Notes under the pieces: model-generated
Seen by the model: only the letters and a program-made list of their open reading frames with translations
Databases searched by the model: none
What the model was told of the DNA's origin: nothing
Program-made: the position numbers and the translations under genes
Shown here: positions 41,895-51,887 of the stretch, piece after piece
Numbering within the stretch: the stretch's first letter is position 1
Layout of the letters: each line of letters starts with the position of its first letter
Assembly: GCF_005405925.1 (NCBI RefSeq)
Contig: NZ_BJHV01000001.1
Location: 8,866,001 to 8,930,000, forward strand
DNA: 64,000 nt
From: Streptomyces antimycoticus
GTDB lineage: Bacteria > Actinomycetota > Actinomycetes > Streptomycetales > Streptomycetaceae
Reading direction: 5' to 3'

Positions 41895-43285
41895 CGGACG
41901 CCCTTCCCGGTGAAGGCGTCGGCGGTCACCAGGGTGCCGTGCCGGAAACACAGCCGGTACACGTCCCCGGACCGGTCGTCGAAGGGATCGGCGGTCATCG
42001 CGTAGTACTCGCAGACAAGACCGGCTCCCCTCGGTTCGGCCGCCGTGGGCCGGTGGCCGGTCTGGCGCTCGGGCAGATACTCCGTGATCCGGTCACGGTC
42101 CTGTCCGATGCGCAGCCGGGCGTAGTCGTCCGGGGCCAGCACCGACTCCCGGGCCCTCAGGGTGTCCCACACCCGCAGCGCCCCGATCAGCAGGGCGCCC
42201 GCGACCAGGGGCACCATGAGGGCCGCGAGGAGGGTGCGGCCGAGCCGGCGGCGGGCACGCCGGTGGTCATCCGCCACCGCGCCGTCCGCGCTGCCGGGGG
42301 CATCGGTGCCGTCCGCGTTGTCGGGGACGTCCGGGGTGTGAGGCGGGGCCTGCGCCGCTCGCCGCGCCGCGGGGGTACGGGGAAACGTGGCGCGGACGGC
42401 GAAACCGCCCGACTCGGGGCCGTAGCCGAAGGTGCCGCCCGCCAGCCCGACGCGCTCGTCCAGGCCGATCAGACCGAAGCCCGCACCGCCCGAGCGGACG
42501 GCGACGGCGGTGGGCGCGGGGCCGTTCGTCACCCGGACCTCGGTCTTCTCCGCCGTATGCCGGACCCGCACGGCCGCCTCCGCGCCGGGCGCGTGCTTGG
42601 CCACATTGGTCAGCGCCTCTTGCACCACACGGTGCACGGCGCGCGCCACGTCCGACGGCAGTTCGCCGGGCCCGCCGTCGGTCCGCAGCCGGACCGTGAG
42701 CCCCGACGCCGACGCCCGCTCGACCAGCTCCGCCACCCCGGCGCCGCCCGGCTCGGGTGGCGCTCCGTCCTGCTCCTGGCGCAGGACGCCGATCACCTCG
42801 CCGAGCCGGTCCACGGCGGCCGCCGCCCTGGCCCTGATGTCCCGGGCGGCCTCCCGGTGGCCGTCCGCCAGCCCGGGCGCCAGCTTGAGGGCTCCGGCCG
42901 AGAGGGCGATCAGACTGAGCTCATGGCCCAGCACATCGTGCATGTCCTGGGCGATACGGGCCCGTTCCCGCAGCCGGGCCTGCTCGGCGATCAGCCGCTG
43001 CTCGCGCTCCAGCCGCGCGGCCCGCTCCCACCCCGCCCGGACCAACTCCCGGTACTGGCGGCAGAACCGCCCCACGAACCACGGCAGTACGACCGCCCCC
43101 GCCACCACCGCCACGAACCGGTCGGCCCAGGTGATCCAGGACGGCACCGCCGCGACCGCCACCACAGCGCCCGCGACCACCCCGATCAGCCCCACCGCCG
43201 TGGACCACGTCCGCCCGGGCCGCCACCCCGCCGTGAAGGCGCACAGCGCCGTGGGCACCACCCACCACAGACTGACCACGCTCAA
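41891..43285 (-). CDS. NarL-type sensor histidine kinase
   Basis: 464 residues as read from TTG 43285. Hydrophobic segments lie at the N-terminus (VVPTALCAFTAG, VVAGAVVAVAAVPSW, VVAGAVVLPWFVG). The HisKA_3 phosphorylation site is H116 in IAQDMHDVLGHE. An HATPase domain follows (AVHRVVQEALTNVAKHA, GFGLIGLDERVGLAGG). A long C-terminal region adds one membrane segment and an extracytosolic part. Upstream an ATG at 43374 with a good ribosome binding site opens a different frame that, after a shift, joins the first hydrophobic helix; the gene start may therefore be misread. Confidence 0.85.
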   Translation of the reverse strand: MSVVSLWWVVPTALCAFTAGWRPGRTWSTAVGLIGVVAGAVVAVAAVPSWITWADRFVAVVAGAVVLPWFVGRFCRQYRELVRAGWERAARLEREQRLIAEQARLRERARIAQDMHDVLGHELSLIALSAGALKLAPGLADGHREAARDIRARAAAAVDRLGEVIGVLRQEQDGAPPEPGGAGVAELVERASASGLTVRLRTDGGPGELPSDVARAVHRVVQEALTNVAKHAPGAEAAVRVRHTAEKTEVRVTNGPAPTAVAVRSGGAGFGLIGLDERVGLAGGTFGYGPESGGFAVRATFPRTPAARRAAQAPPHTPDVPDNADGTDAPGSADGAVADDHRRARRRLGRTLLAALMVPLVAGALLIGALRVWDTLRARESVLAPDDYARLRIGQDRDRITEYLPERQTGHRPTAAEPRGAGLVCEYYAMTADPFDDRSGDVYRLCFRHGTLVTADAFTGKGVR

Positions 43286-43607
43286 CCCGGCGGCGGCGAC
43301 GGTGGCCGCGAGCGGAAGGTGCCCGGCCCAGCAGGCCCCGAGCGGCCGGTGAATCCGGTTCTGTCTGTCGTCATGTCCCCCACCTGCGTGATCAGCCGAC
43401 TCGCAGAGGTGACCTTACGAAAACCGTGGACCGGCGGACACTGCCGAAAGACCAATCCCCCATGCGCACACCGCAGGGCATCCGGCCGACGCCCAGGAGA
43501 CGCATGCTGGTTATAGGGGCGGACGTGGGGGAACCCGACTCATGCGCTCGGCAATCATCAACCGCCGACCGCGACCGACCGAGGGGGCGGAAGGAGAGGA
43601 AGAGACC

Positions 43608-43940
43608 ATGCCCGCAGGATCCAGCCGTAAGCGTGAACGCCAGTACGAGCACATCAAGGAAAGCGCCGAGCAGCGCGGTGCCTCCACCGGCCGGGCGAAG
43701 GAAATGGCCGCCCGTACGGTGAACAAGGAGCGCGCCCGCGCGGGCGAGTCCAAGACCGCCAGCAAGACCTCGATCAAGGACCCGAAGTCCGCGCCGCAGC
43801 GTGGCGGCCAGCGGTCCGGCAGCGGGACGGGTCCCAAGGGCCCGACGCGCGACCAGCTGTACAACGAGGCCAAGCAGCGCGGCATCGAGGGCCGCTCGAA
43901 CATGACCAAGGACCAGCTGGCCAAGGCCCTGGGCCGCTGA
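43608..43940 (+). CDS. Small basic Rho-N-like protein
   Basis: 110 residues from ATG 43608, after AAGGAGAGGA. The sequence is highly charged (KRERQYEHIKESAEQRG, KEMAARTVNKERARAG) with a C-terminal helix-extended-loop-helix (TRDQLYNEAKQRGIEGRSNMTKDQLAKALGR) like Rho N-terminal/SAP-type domains. It is often annotated as a plasmid-stabilisation-like protein. It probably binds nucleic acid. Function unknown. Confidence 0.75.
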   Translation: MPAGSSRKRERQYEHIKESAEQRGASTGRAKEMAARTVNKERARAGESKTASKTSIKDPKSAPQRGGQRSGSGTGPKGPTRDQLYNEAKQRGIEGRSNMTKDQLAKALGR

Positions 43941-44063
43941 CCTGGCTACCGTCGCCCCTTCCCGCGGTGCGCCGCCCTCCCCGCGCGACAGCGGGGCCGG
44001 GCGGCGTCCGCCTGGTGGGGGCGGGCGATTGGCGGCGACGACTGCGGGTACTCAAGGGCGATC

Positions 44064-44539
44064 ATGCCAGGCCAGACACTCCCCACCTACACCGCTCTGC
44101 ACCAGCTCGTGGAGTTGATCGAGCAGGGCCCTCCGGTCTTCGTCCGCTGGTCACGAGGGCCTCAGGCGGACCTGGAGGGGAGCGCGGCCAGCCGGGACGG
44201 GCTCACCGGCACCATGCTGCCGGGCCTGTCGGCCAACCCCTGGTCTTCGAGGAATGGGCGAAGGATCTGCCCACGACCCTCTGGGTCGCCCGGCGGCTGT
44301 GCGACTACATCCACCTCCGGGACGACGACCAGGGCACCGCGGATGTCCACCCCTGGGTGCTCAAGGGGGAGGAGGCCGGCCGGGGGCCGGACAACGAACC
44401 CCTGGTCCGCGCCGTGGAGCCGGTCGCCTGGATCGCCGAGAGCGTGATCGCCGAAGCCGAGGAGGTGGTGGCCCGCCAGCGGGGCGAGTGGGGGCCGCTG
44501 CACAGACCGGCCCGGTTCGGTCGCGGCAGAAGAGGGTGA
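44064..44539 (+). pseudogene. DUF6098 protein with apparent one-base frameshift
   Basis: ATG 44064 with AAGG upstream opens LPTYTALHQLVELIEQGPPVFVRWSRGPQADLE and GLTGTMLPGLSANP, the DUF6098 N-terminus. The remainder (EEWAKDLPTTLWVARRLCDYIHLRDDDQG, HPWVLKGEEAGRGPDNEPLV) follows in the +1-shifted frame to the TGA at 44539. One missing C in the C4 run 44237-44240 would restore one continuous frame of about 158 residues. Intact otherwise, so either recent inactivation or sequence error. The family function is unknown. Confidence 0.7.
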
Positions 44540-44565
44540 GGCCAGGCCGGTACGGCGGGACCGGC

Positions 44566-44670
44566 CGGCGACCGTACACGCGTGACCAGGGCCGTCGATG
44601 ACCGCAGGCGTGCGACCAGTCGGCGACCGCACACGTGCGACCAGTCGGTGGCAGTACGCGCGTGACCAGC
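44566..44670. repeat. Degenerate 25-30-bp direct repeats
   Basis: Units at 44566, 44591, 44621 and 44646 share CGGCGACCGNACACG-GTG-GACCAG patterns (three of 25 bp, one of 30 bp). They lie between the DUF6098 gene and the YigZ gene, directly upstream of the latter. Confidence 0.65.
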
Positions 44671-44699
44671 GCACACGGGCCGGGACATAGGGTGGCCTG

Positions 44700-45326
44700 A
44701 TGCAGGAGCGGTACCGGACGGTCGCGCGCGAGGGCGTGCACGAGATCGAGATCAACAGATCGCGCTTCCTCTGCACGCTCGCGCCCGCCGCGACCGAGCA
44801 GGAGGCGCAGGACGTCATCCAGCGCGTCAGGAAGGAGCACCCCACCGCCACCCACAACTGCTTCGCCTATGTCATCGGCGCGGACGGCGGTGTGCAGAAG
44901 GCGAGCGACGACGGGGAGCCGGGCGGTACGGCCGGGGTGCCGATGCTGCAGATGCTGCTGCGCCGTGAGGTCCGGTACGCGGTGGCCGTCGTCACCCGCT
45001 ACTACGGGGGCGTGAAGCTCGGCGCGGGCGGTCTGATCCGGGCCTACGGGGGCGCGGTCGGCGAGGCGCTCGACACGCTGGGCACGGTCACCCGGCAGCG
45101 GTTCCGGCTGGTGACCGTCACCGTCGACCACCAGCGGGCCGGCAAGCTGGAGAACGATCTGCGGGCGACGGGGCGGGCGGTCCGGGAGGTGCGTTACGCC
45201 GAGGCCGTCACCATCGAACTGGGCCTGCCCGAGGCCGATGTGGACGCCTTTCGCGACTGGCTGGCGGACGCCACCGCCGGTACCGCCGCGGTCGAGCTCG
45301 GCGGCGAGGCGTACCAGGACACCTGA
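44700..45326 (+). CDS. yigZ: YigZ/IMPACT-family protein
   Basis: 208 residues from ATG 44700. The N-terminal UPF0029 domain has the family motif HNCFAYVIG, DDGEPGGTAGVPMLQ and VVTRYYGGVKLGAGGLIRAYGGA. The C-terminal domain (DUF1949, LENDLRATGR) completes the usual architecture. Proteins of this family are proposed to bind RNA or ribosomes. Located beside the sbcD/sbcC genes but not clearly in their transcript. Confidence 0.9.
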   Translation: MQERYRTVAREGVHEIEINRSRFLCTLAPAATEQEAQDVIQRVRKEHPTATHNCFAYVIGADGGVQKASDDGEPGGTAGVPMLQMLLRREVRYAVAVVTRYYGGVKLGAGGLIRAYGGAVGEALDTLGTVTRQRFRLVTVTVDHQRAGKLENDLRATGRAVREVRYAEAVTIELGLPEADVDAFRDWLADATAGTAAVELGGEAYQDT

Positions 45327-45500
45327 GACCGGGAGGTCTCCGGGATCCCGAAACCGAAACGGGTGGGAAATACGAGGTCCGTGAGAGACCGGGCACCGAC
45401 CGCGGCTAACGTGGTCGATGCCCGCGCCGTACGCACGCCGCGGGCGTGATGCTGGCCACTGGGGTGGAGGAAGGACAGAAGTGCAGGTCGGAGTCCGCTT

Positions 45501-46727
45501 GTGAGAATGCTGCACACCTCCGACTGGCACCTCGGACGGTCCTTTCACCGAGTCAGCCTCCTTGCCGCGCAGCGGGAGTTCATCGACCACCTCGTCACCA
45601 CCGTGCGCGAGCGGCACATCGACGCGGTGGTCGTCGCGGGTGACATCTACGACCGGGCCGTGCCGCCGCTCGCCGCCGTCGAGCTCTTCGACGACGCGCT
45701 GCACCGGCTCGCGGACCTCGGTGTGCCCACGGTCATGATCTCCGGCAACCATGACTCGGCCCGCCGTCTCGGCGTCGGCGCCGGGCTGATCGACCGGGCC
45801 GGGATCCACCTGCGCACCGACCCCGCCGGATGTGCCACCCCCGTCGTCCTCTCCGACGATCACGGCGAGGTGGCCTTCTACGGTCTGCCGTATCTCGAAC
45901 CCGGCCTGGTGCGTGAGGAGTTGGGCGCCTCCGCGGCCGGTCATACGGCGGTGCTGGGCGCCGCCATGGACCGGGTGCGCGCCGACCTCGCCACCCGGCC
46001 GTCCGGCACCCGCTCCGTCGTCCTCGCGCACGCCTTCGTCACCGGCGGCGCGGTCAGCGACAGCGAGCGGGACATCACGGTCGGCGGAGTCGCCTCCGTA
46101 CCCGCCGATGTCTTCGACGGCGTCGACTACGCCGCGCTCGGCCATCTCCACGGCTGCCAGACCATCACCGAGCGCATCCGCTACTCGGGCTCCCCACTCG
46201 CGTACTCCTTCTCCGAGGCGGCGCACCGCAAGTCCCTGTGGGTGGTGGAGCTGGGGGCGGCGGGCGAGGCGCCGTCGTGCGAACGGGTGGACTGCCCGGT
46301 GCCGCGGCCGCTGGCCCGCATCCGCGGCCGGATCGAGGAGCTGTTGGACGACCCGGACCTCGACCGCCACGAGGAGGCGTGGGTCGAGGCCACGCTGACC
46401 GACGCGGTGCGGCCGCATGAGCCGATGGCCCGGCTGGCGCGGCGCTTCCCCCACGTGCTCACGCTGGTCTTCGACCCCGACCGGCCCCCCGAGGATCCGC
46501 TCGCCTCGTACGCACAGCGGCTGCGCGGCCGCTCGGACCGGCAGATCGCCGAGGACTTCGTGGCCCATGTGCGCGGCGGCCGCGGCCCGGACGAGGCGGA
46601 GTGCGCGCTGCTCGGCGACGCGCTGGAGGCCGTACGGAGCGCGGCGCACGAGGGCGTTGTGCCCGGCGAGGAGAACGGCGCCGGGGCGGCGACTGCGGGA
46701 GCGACGATGGGGGAGGCGGCGCGATGA
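45501..46727 (+). CDS. sbcD: Exonuclease subunit SbcD (Mre11-like)
   Basis: 408 residues from GTG 45501. Calcineurin-type metallophosphoesterase motifs: HTSDWHLGR, VVAGDIYDR, VMISGNHD, GH in ALGHLHG. With SbcC it forms the nuclease that cleaves hairpins and blocked ends of DNA. Its last codon overlaps the start of sbcC (ATGA at 46724-46727). Confidence 0.94.
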   Translation: MRMLHTSDWHLGRSFHRVSLLAAQREFIDHLVTTVRERHIDAVVVAGDIYDRAVPPLAAVELFDDALHRLADLGVPTVMISGNHDSARRLGVGAGLIDRAGIHLRTDPAGCATPVVLSDDHGEVAFYGLPYLEPGLVREELGASAAGHTAVLGAAMDRVRADLATRPSGTRSVVLAHAFVTGGAVSDSERDITVGGVASVPADVFDGVDYAALGHLHGCQTITERIRYSGSPLAYSFSEAAHRKSLWVVELGAAGEAPSCERVDCPVPRPLARIRGRIEELLDDPDLDRHEEAWVEATLTDAVRPHEPMARLARRFPHVLTLVFDPDRPPEDPLASYAQRLRGRSDRQIAEDFVAHVRGGRGPDEAECALLGDALEAVRSAAHEGVVPGEENGAGAATAGATMGEAAR

Positions 46728-49700
46728 GGCTGCACCGGCTCGCCGTCACGGCCTTCGGCCCGTTCGGCGCCACCCAGAGGATCGACTTCGATGAGCTGTC
46801 CGCCGCCGGGCTCTTCCTGCTGCACGGGCCGACCGGCGCGGGCAAGACGTCGGTCCTGGACGCGGTCTGCTACGCGCTGTACGGCCAGGTGCCCGGCGCC
46901 CGCCAGGGCAATGGGCTCTCGCTGCGCAGCGACCACGCCGAACCGCTGACCCCGACCGAGGTCGTTCTCGAATTCACCGTCGGCGAGCGGCGCCTGGAGA
47001 TCACCCGGCGCCCCGAGCAGCCGCGCCCCAAGAAGCGGGGCACGGGGATGACGCGGGAGAAGGCGCAGACCCTGCTGCGTGAGTACGCTCCGGCGGCGGC
47101 GCCCGATTCGGCATCCGGGGCGGGCCAGTGGAAGGCACTCAGCCGCTCCCACCAGGAGATCGGTGAGGAGATGGGGCAGCTGCTCGGCATGAGCCGGGAG
47201 CAGTTCTGCCAGGTGGTGCTCTTGCCGCAGGGCGACTTCGCCCGCTTTCTGCGCGCGGACGAAATGGCGCGCGGCAAGCTGCTGGGCAAGCTGTTCGACA
47301 CCGGCCGCTTCGCCGCCGTCGAGGAGCGGCTGGCGGAGCTGCGGCGGGCGGCGGAGAGGCGGGTCGCGGCCGGGGACGAGCGGCTGCTCGGGCTCGCCCA
47401 CCGGATGGCACAGGCGGCGGGCCGCACCACGGAGCTCGACGGGCATCCGCTGCCCGAGCTGACCCCCGGTGAGCCGGGGCTGGCCGACGCCGTCCTGGAG
47501 TGGTCCGCCGTCGCCCGCACCGGCGCGCGCGAACGGCGGGACATCGCGCTCTCCGCCGTACGGGCCGCCGAGGCCGCCCACGACGCCGCCCAGCGGGCCG
47601 CCGACGCGACACGCGAACGGGCCGAGCTGCAACGCCGTCACGCCGAGGCCCGCCGCCGGGCGGACGACCTCGAACGACAGCGGCCCGACCACGACCGGCT
47701 GCGCGAGTTGCTGGAACGAGCCCGCGCGGCCGACGCGGTGGTCCCCGCGCTCGACCTGCGCACCGCCGCCGCCCGCGACCACCGCACGGCCGAGGCCACC
47801 GAACGCCAGGCCCGCGCCCGCCTGACCGCCGAACCCGGCCTGGCGGCGACGGCCCTCGCGGCGATCCCTGACATCCCCGACCAGCGCACACCCCCCGCCC
47901 CGACGACATCGCCCGGCACGTGCCTGCCCGCACAGGGCACCGCGCCCCCGGACGAGACCACCCGGCACACGAGCGCGGCCGCCGCGCCGGGCACGGCGGT
48001 TGAGCACGGCGGGCACGGACGAGGGGCCTTGCCGGGCCCGGCGTCATCCGGTGAAGCGCGCGCTTGGGGACCGGAGGCGGTGGCCCCGGCCGAACGTGAC
48101 CCGTACGGCTCGGACGCGTCCGCGGTGCTCGGCGAGGCCGATGCCGAGTGGCTGGGGCGGGTTGAGCGGCGGGTGCGGGAGGAGCTCGGGGCGCTGGGGG
48201 CCGCTCGGCGGGGGGAGGCGCGGGCGGAGGCCGTGGTCGGCGAGATCGCCGCGCTCGACCGGGAGGCCCGCGCCGACGACGAGGCGATCGAGGAGGCCGC
48301 CGAGTGGCTCGCCGGGTGGGAGGAGACCCACCGGGCGCATCAGCGGCGGGTCGAGGCCGCGCAGGAGGCCACCACCCGGGCCGAGCAGCTCGGCGGGCGG
48401 ATCGAGCCCGCCGAGCGGCGCCTTGAGGCCGCCCGGCGGCGGGACCGGCTCGCCGGGCAGGAGCGGCAGGCGCGGGAGGAGCTGTTGCGGGCGCGGGAAG
48501 GCGCCGCCGCCGCGCGGCAGAACTGGCTCGACCTCAAGGAGGCCCGGCTGCGCGGCATCGCCGCCGAACTGGCCGCCGGGCTGCGCGCGGGAGAGCCCTG
48601 CGCGGTGTGCGGGGCGACCGAGCACCCGGGCCCGGCCCGGCCCGGGGCCGGGCATGTGGACCGTACGGCGGAGGAGACCGCGCTGGCGGACTCCCGGCGC
48701 GCCGAGGAGCTCCGCGAGGAGGCCGAGCGCACCCGGAACGCGCTGCGGGAGGCCCACGCGGGCGCGGAGGCCACGGCCGAGGGCGAGGACGCGGCCGAAC
48801 TCGGCCGGACCCTGGCCGAGTTGCGGGCCGCGTATGCCGAGGCCCGTGACGCGGCGGCCGACGGGCACGCCGCCCGCGAGGCCCTGGACCGGGCCGAGGG
48901 CGAGCACGCACGGCGTACGGCGCAGCGGCAGGAGGCCGAGCGGCGGGCAGCCGCCCGCACCTCGCGCCGCGAAACCCTGGCCCGGGAGCGGGCCGCGCTG
49001 CTGGCGGAGCTGGAGCAGGCGCGCGGGGCGGACGCCACCGTCGCCGAGCGTGCGGCGCGGCTCGAGCGGCAGGCGGGGCTGCTGGCCCGCGCCGCCGAGG
49101 CGGCGCGGGGTGCCGAGGCGGCCGCGAGCCGGCTGAAGGAGGCCGACGCCCGGCTCGCCGACGCCGCGTACCGGGCCGGGTTCGAGACCCCGGAACAGGC
49201 TGCCGAGGCCGTGCTGCCCCCGGACCGGCAGCGCGAGGCACGCCGCCGTCTCGACGCATGGCAGACGGAGTCGGCGGCGGCCGCGGCCGAGCTGTCCGAC
49301 CCCAGGCTGCTCGCCGCCGCGCAGGCGCCGCCCGCCGACCCCGCGGCGGCGCGGACGGTGGCCGACGCGGCGACCCGCGCGCTGCGCGAGGCCTCGGCCG
49401 CGGACGCCGCGGCCCGCACCCGCTGCGAGGACCTCGACGCGCTCTCCGCGCAGGCGGTGGCCGACGCCCGCCGGCTCGCCCCGCTGCGCGCGGACCACGA
49501 CCGGATCGCCCGCCTCGCCTCGCTCGCCGCGGGCACGTCCACGGACAACGAGCGCAGGATGCGGCTGGAGGCGTACGTCCTGGCGGCCCGGCTGGAACAG
49601 GTCGCGGCGGCGGCGAGCGCGCGGCTGCGCCACATGTCCTCCGGGCGCTACACCCTGGTGCACTCCGACGCCCGCTCCGGCGGGCGCGGCCGCTCCGGTC

Positions 49701-50056
49701 TCGGGCTGCATGTCATCGACGCCTGGACCGGCAGCGAACGCGACACCGCCACCCTCTCCGGCGGCGAGACCTTCTCCGCCTCGCTCGCCCTCGCGCTGGG
49801 CCTGGCGGACGTGGTCACCGACGAGGCGGGCGGGGTCCGCCTGGACACCCTCTTCATCGACGAGGGGTTCGGCAGCCTCGACGAGCAGACCCTGGACGAG
49901 GTCATGGACGTGCTCGACTCGCTGCGCGAGCGGGACCGTACGGTCGGCATCGTCAGCCATGTCGCCGATCTGCGCCGGCGGATCCCCGCCCAGCTGGAGG
50001 TCGTCAAGGGCCGCGAGGGCTCGGCCGTACGCCACCGTACGGCCGCCGCGCACTAG
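46724..50056 (+). CDS. sbcC: Exonuclease subunit SbcC (Rad50-like ATPase)
   Basis: 1110 residues from the ATG overlapping the sbcD stop. Walker A is GPTGAGKT (residues 35-42); Q-loop in FCQVVLLPQGDFARFL. Two coiled-coil arms flank the zinc hook CAVC (626-629). The ABC signature LSGGETFSASLAL begins at residue 1011 and Walker B is LDTLFIDEGFGSLDEQTLDEV. An unusual Pro/Thr/Ala/Gly-rich segment of about 90 residues (about 380-470) interrupts the first arm before the hook. The protein drives and positions SbcD for hairpin and DNA-end cleavage. Confidence 0.94.
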   Translation: MRLHRLAVTAFGPFGATQRIDFDELSAAGLFLLHGPTGAGKTSVLDAVCYALYGQVPGARQGNGLSLRSDHAEPLTPTEVVLEFTVGERRLEITRRPEQPRPKKRGTGMTREKAQTLLREYAPAAAPDSASGAGQWKALSRSHQEIGEEMGQLLGMSREQFCQVVLLPQGDFARFLRADEMARGKLLGKLFDTGRFAAVEERLAELRRAAERRVAAGDERLLGLAHRMAQAAGRTTELDGHPLPELTPGEPGLADAVLEWSAVARTGARERRDIALSAVRAAEAAHDAAQRAADATRERAELQRRHAEARRRADDLERQRPDHDRLRELLERARAADAVVPALDLRTAAARDHRTAEATERQARARLTAEPGLAATALAAIPDIPDQRTPPAPTTSPGTCLPAQGTAPPDETTRHTSAAAAPGTAVEHGGHGRGALPGPASSGEARAWGPEAVAPAERDPYGSDASAVLGEADAEWLGRVERRVREELGALGAARRGEARAEAVVGEIAALDREARADDEAIEEAAEWLAGWEETHRAHQRRVEAAQEATTRAEQLGGRIEPAERRLEAARRRDRLAGQERQAREELLRAREGAAAARQNWLDLKEARLRGIAAELAAGLRAGEPCAVCGATEHPGPARPGAGHVDRTAEETALADSRRAEELREEAERTRNALREAHAGAEATAEGEDAAELGRTLAELRAAYAEARDAAADGHAAREALDRAEGEHARRTAQRQEAERRAAARTSRRETLARERAALLAELEQARGADATVAERAARLERQAGLLARAAEAARGAEAAASRLKEADARLADAAYRAGFETPEQAAEAVLPPDRQREARRRLDAWQTESAAAAAELSDPRLLAAAQAPPADPAAARTVADAATRALREASAADAAARTRCEDLDALSAQAVADARRLAPLRADHDRIARLASLAAGTSTDNERRMRLEAYVLAARLEQVAAAASARLRHMSSGRYTLVHSDARSGGRGRSGLGLHVIDAWTGSERDTATLSGGETFSASLALALGLADVVTDEAGGVRLDTLFIDEGFGSLDEQTLDEVMDVLDSLRERDRTVGIVSHVADLRRRIPAQLEVVKGREGSAVRHRTAAAH

Positions 50057-50132
50057 CGGGAGGACGGACCGCACCGTAAGGCGGGTCGCACCCCCGTAAG
50101 GATGCGGCCCGCCCCGCGCGCTCAGCGCGGAC

Positions 50133-51814
50133 TCAGAGCGCCGACAGCTCCTCCACCAGGTCGTCGAGACCCAGCGAACCCTGCGACAGCGCCGCCATAT
50201 GCCACTTCTTGGCGTCGAAGGCGTCGCCGTGCGCCTTACGGGCCGCCTCCCGCCCCGTCAGCCAGGCCCGCTCGCCCAGCTTGTAGCCGATGGCCTGGCC
50301 CGGCATGCCCAGATAACGCACCAGCTCACTGTCGAGGAACTCCGCCGGACGGCCGCAGTGCAGCCCGAAGAACTCACGCGCCAGCTCCGGAGTCCACCGC
50401 TCCCCGGGGTGGAAGGGCGAATCGGCGGGGATCTCCAGCTCCAGATGCATCCCGATGTCGACGATCACCCGCAGCGCCCGCATCATCTGCGCGTCCAGAT
50501 AGCCCAGCCGCCGCTCCGGGTCCGACAGGAAGCCCAGCTCGTCCATGAGCCGCTCCGCGTACAGCGCCCAGCCCTCCGCGTTGGCGCTGACCATGCCGAC
50601 CGTGGCCTGGTAGCGGGAGAGCTGGTCGGAGACGTGCGCCCACTGGGCGAGCTGCAGATGGTGGCCCGGGACGCCCTCGTGGTACCAGGTGGAGACCAGG
50701 TCGTAGACGGGGAAGCGGGTCTCGCCCATCGTGGGCAGCCAGGTCCGGCCGGGGCGGGAGAAGTCCACCGACGGCTGGGTGTAGTACGGCGCCGCCGCGC
50801 TGCCCGGCGGCGCGATCATCGACTCGACCCGCTTGACCCGCTCGGCCAGGTCGAAGTGGGTGCCGTTCAGCTCCTCGATGGCCTGGTCCATCAGCTCCTG
50901 CAGCCACACCCGCGTCTCCTCGACGCCCTCGATATGCGCACCGTGGGTGTCGAGATGGCGCAGCGCCTCCCACGGGTTGGCGCCGGGCAGGATCTTCTCG
51001 GCCTCGGTGCGCATCTCGGCGTGGATGCGGTGGAATTCCGACCAGCCGTACGCGTACGCCTCGTCCAGGTCGAGATCGGTGCCGTTCCACATCCGGGCCC
51101 AGCGGCGGTAGCGCTCGCGCCCCACCACATCGGGGGCGCCCTCGACGGCCGGGCATAGGTCTCGCGCAGCCAGTCGCGGAGCGCGACCAGCGCGCCCGTC
51201 GCCTCGGCGGCCGCCTCGTCCAGCTCACCGCGCAGCGCGTCGGGGCCCTCGGCGGTGAAGTCGGCGAACCAGCCGCCGTCCGTGCCGATCCACTCCGTCA
51301 ACTGCTCCAGGACCGTGGCCACCTGCCGGGGCCCGGCCGGCAGGTTCCGCCGCAGCCCCTCGGCGAGCGAGGCGCGGTATCCCTCCAGTGCGGCCGGTAC
51401 GGCGCGCAGCCGGGCCGCGACGGCCGCCCAGTCCTCCTCGGTCTCGCTGGGCATCACGGTGAAGATGCCGCGCACCGAGTGCAGCGGGGAGCTCAGGTTG
51501 CTGACCGCGCGCAGCCCCTCATGGGCGTCGTGCACGGCGAGCTCGGCAGTCAGCCGCTCCCGCAGCAGCCGTGCGCAGCGGCGCTCGGCGTCGCCGTCCG
51601 CGCCGGGGCGCGCCTCGGCCTCGGCCAGCCGGGCCAGGGTGGTGCGGGAGAGGTCGGCGACGGCCTCGGCCCCGTCGGGGGAGAAGTCCGGGAGGCGCCG
51701 GGAGCTCTCGGGAACGCCCAGGTAGGTGCCGGTGATCGGGTCGAGTTCGATGAGGGCGTCGACATAGCTGTCGGCGACCTGACGGGGCAGCGGAGCGTTC
51801 TTGGTATCGGACAT
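50133..51814 (-). pseudogene. DUF885-family protein with apparent frameshift
   Basis: Starting at ATG 51814 (MSDTKNAPL) the N-terminal half is read as VADSYVDALIELDPITGTYLGVP to LRDWLRETYA. Then a frame change at 51151-51153 leads to the C-terminal half with YHEGVPGHHLQLAQW (metal-binding HExxxGH-type motif), SANAEGWALYAERLM and PGQAIGYKLGERAW. Adding one base in a G3 run (plus strand) joins the two. Intact, this would be a DUF885 zinc-metallopeptidase-like protein of about 560 residues. Single-base break suggests sequence error or recent loss. Confidence 0.8.
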
Positions 51815-51887
51815 GCGGCCCATCCTCGTACGTTCCGGGGTGCGGCGTCAGCACCACGGGAGTGTGACGAGCGGGAACAGAGGTGTG

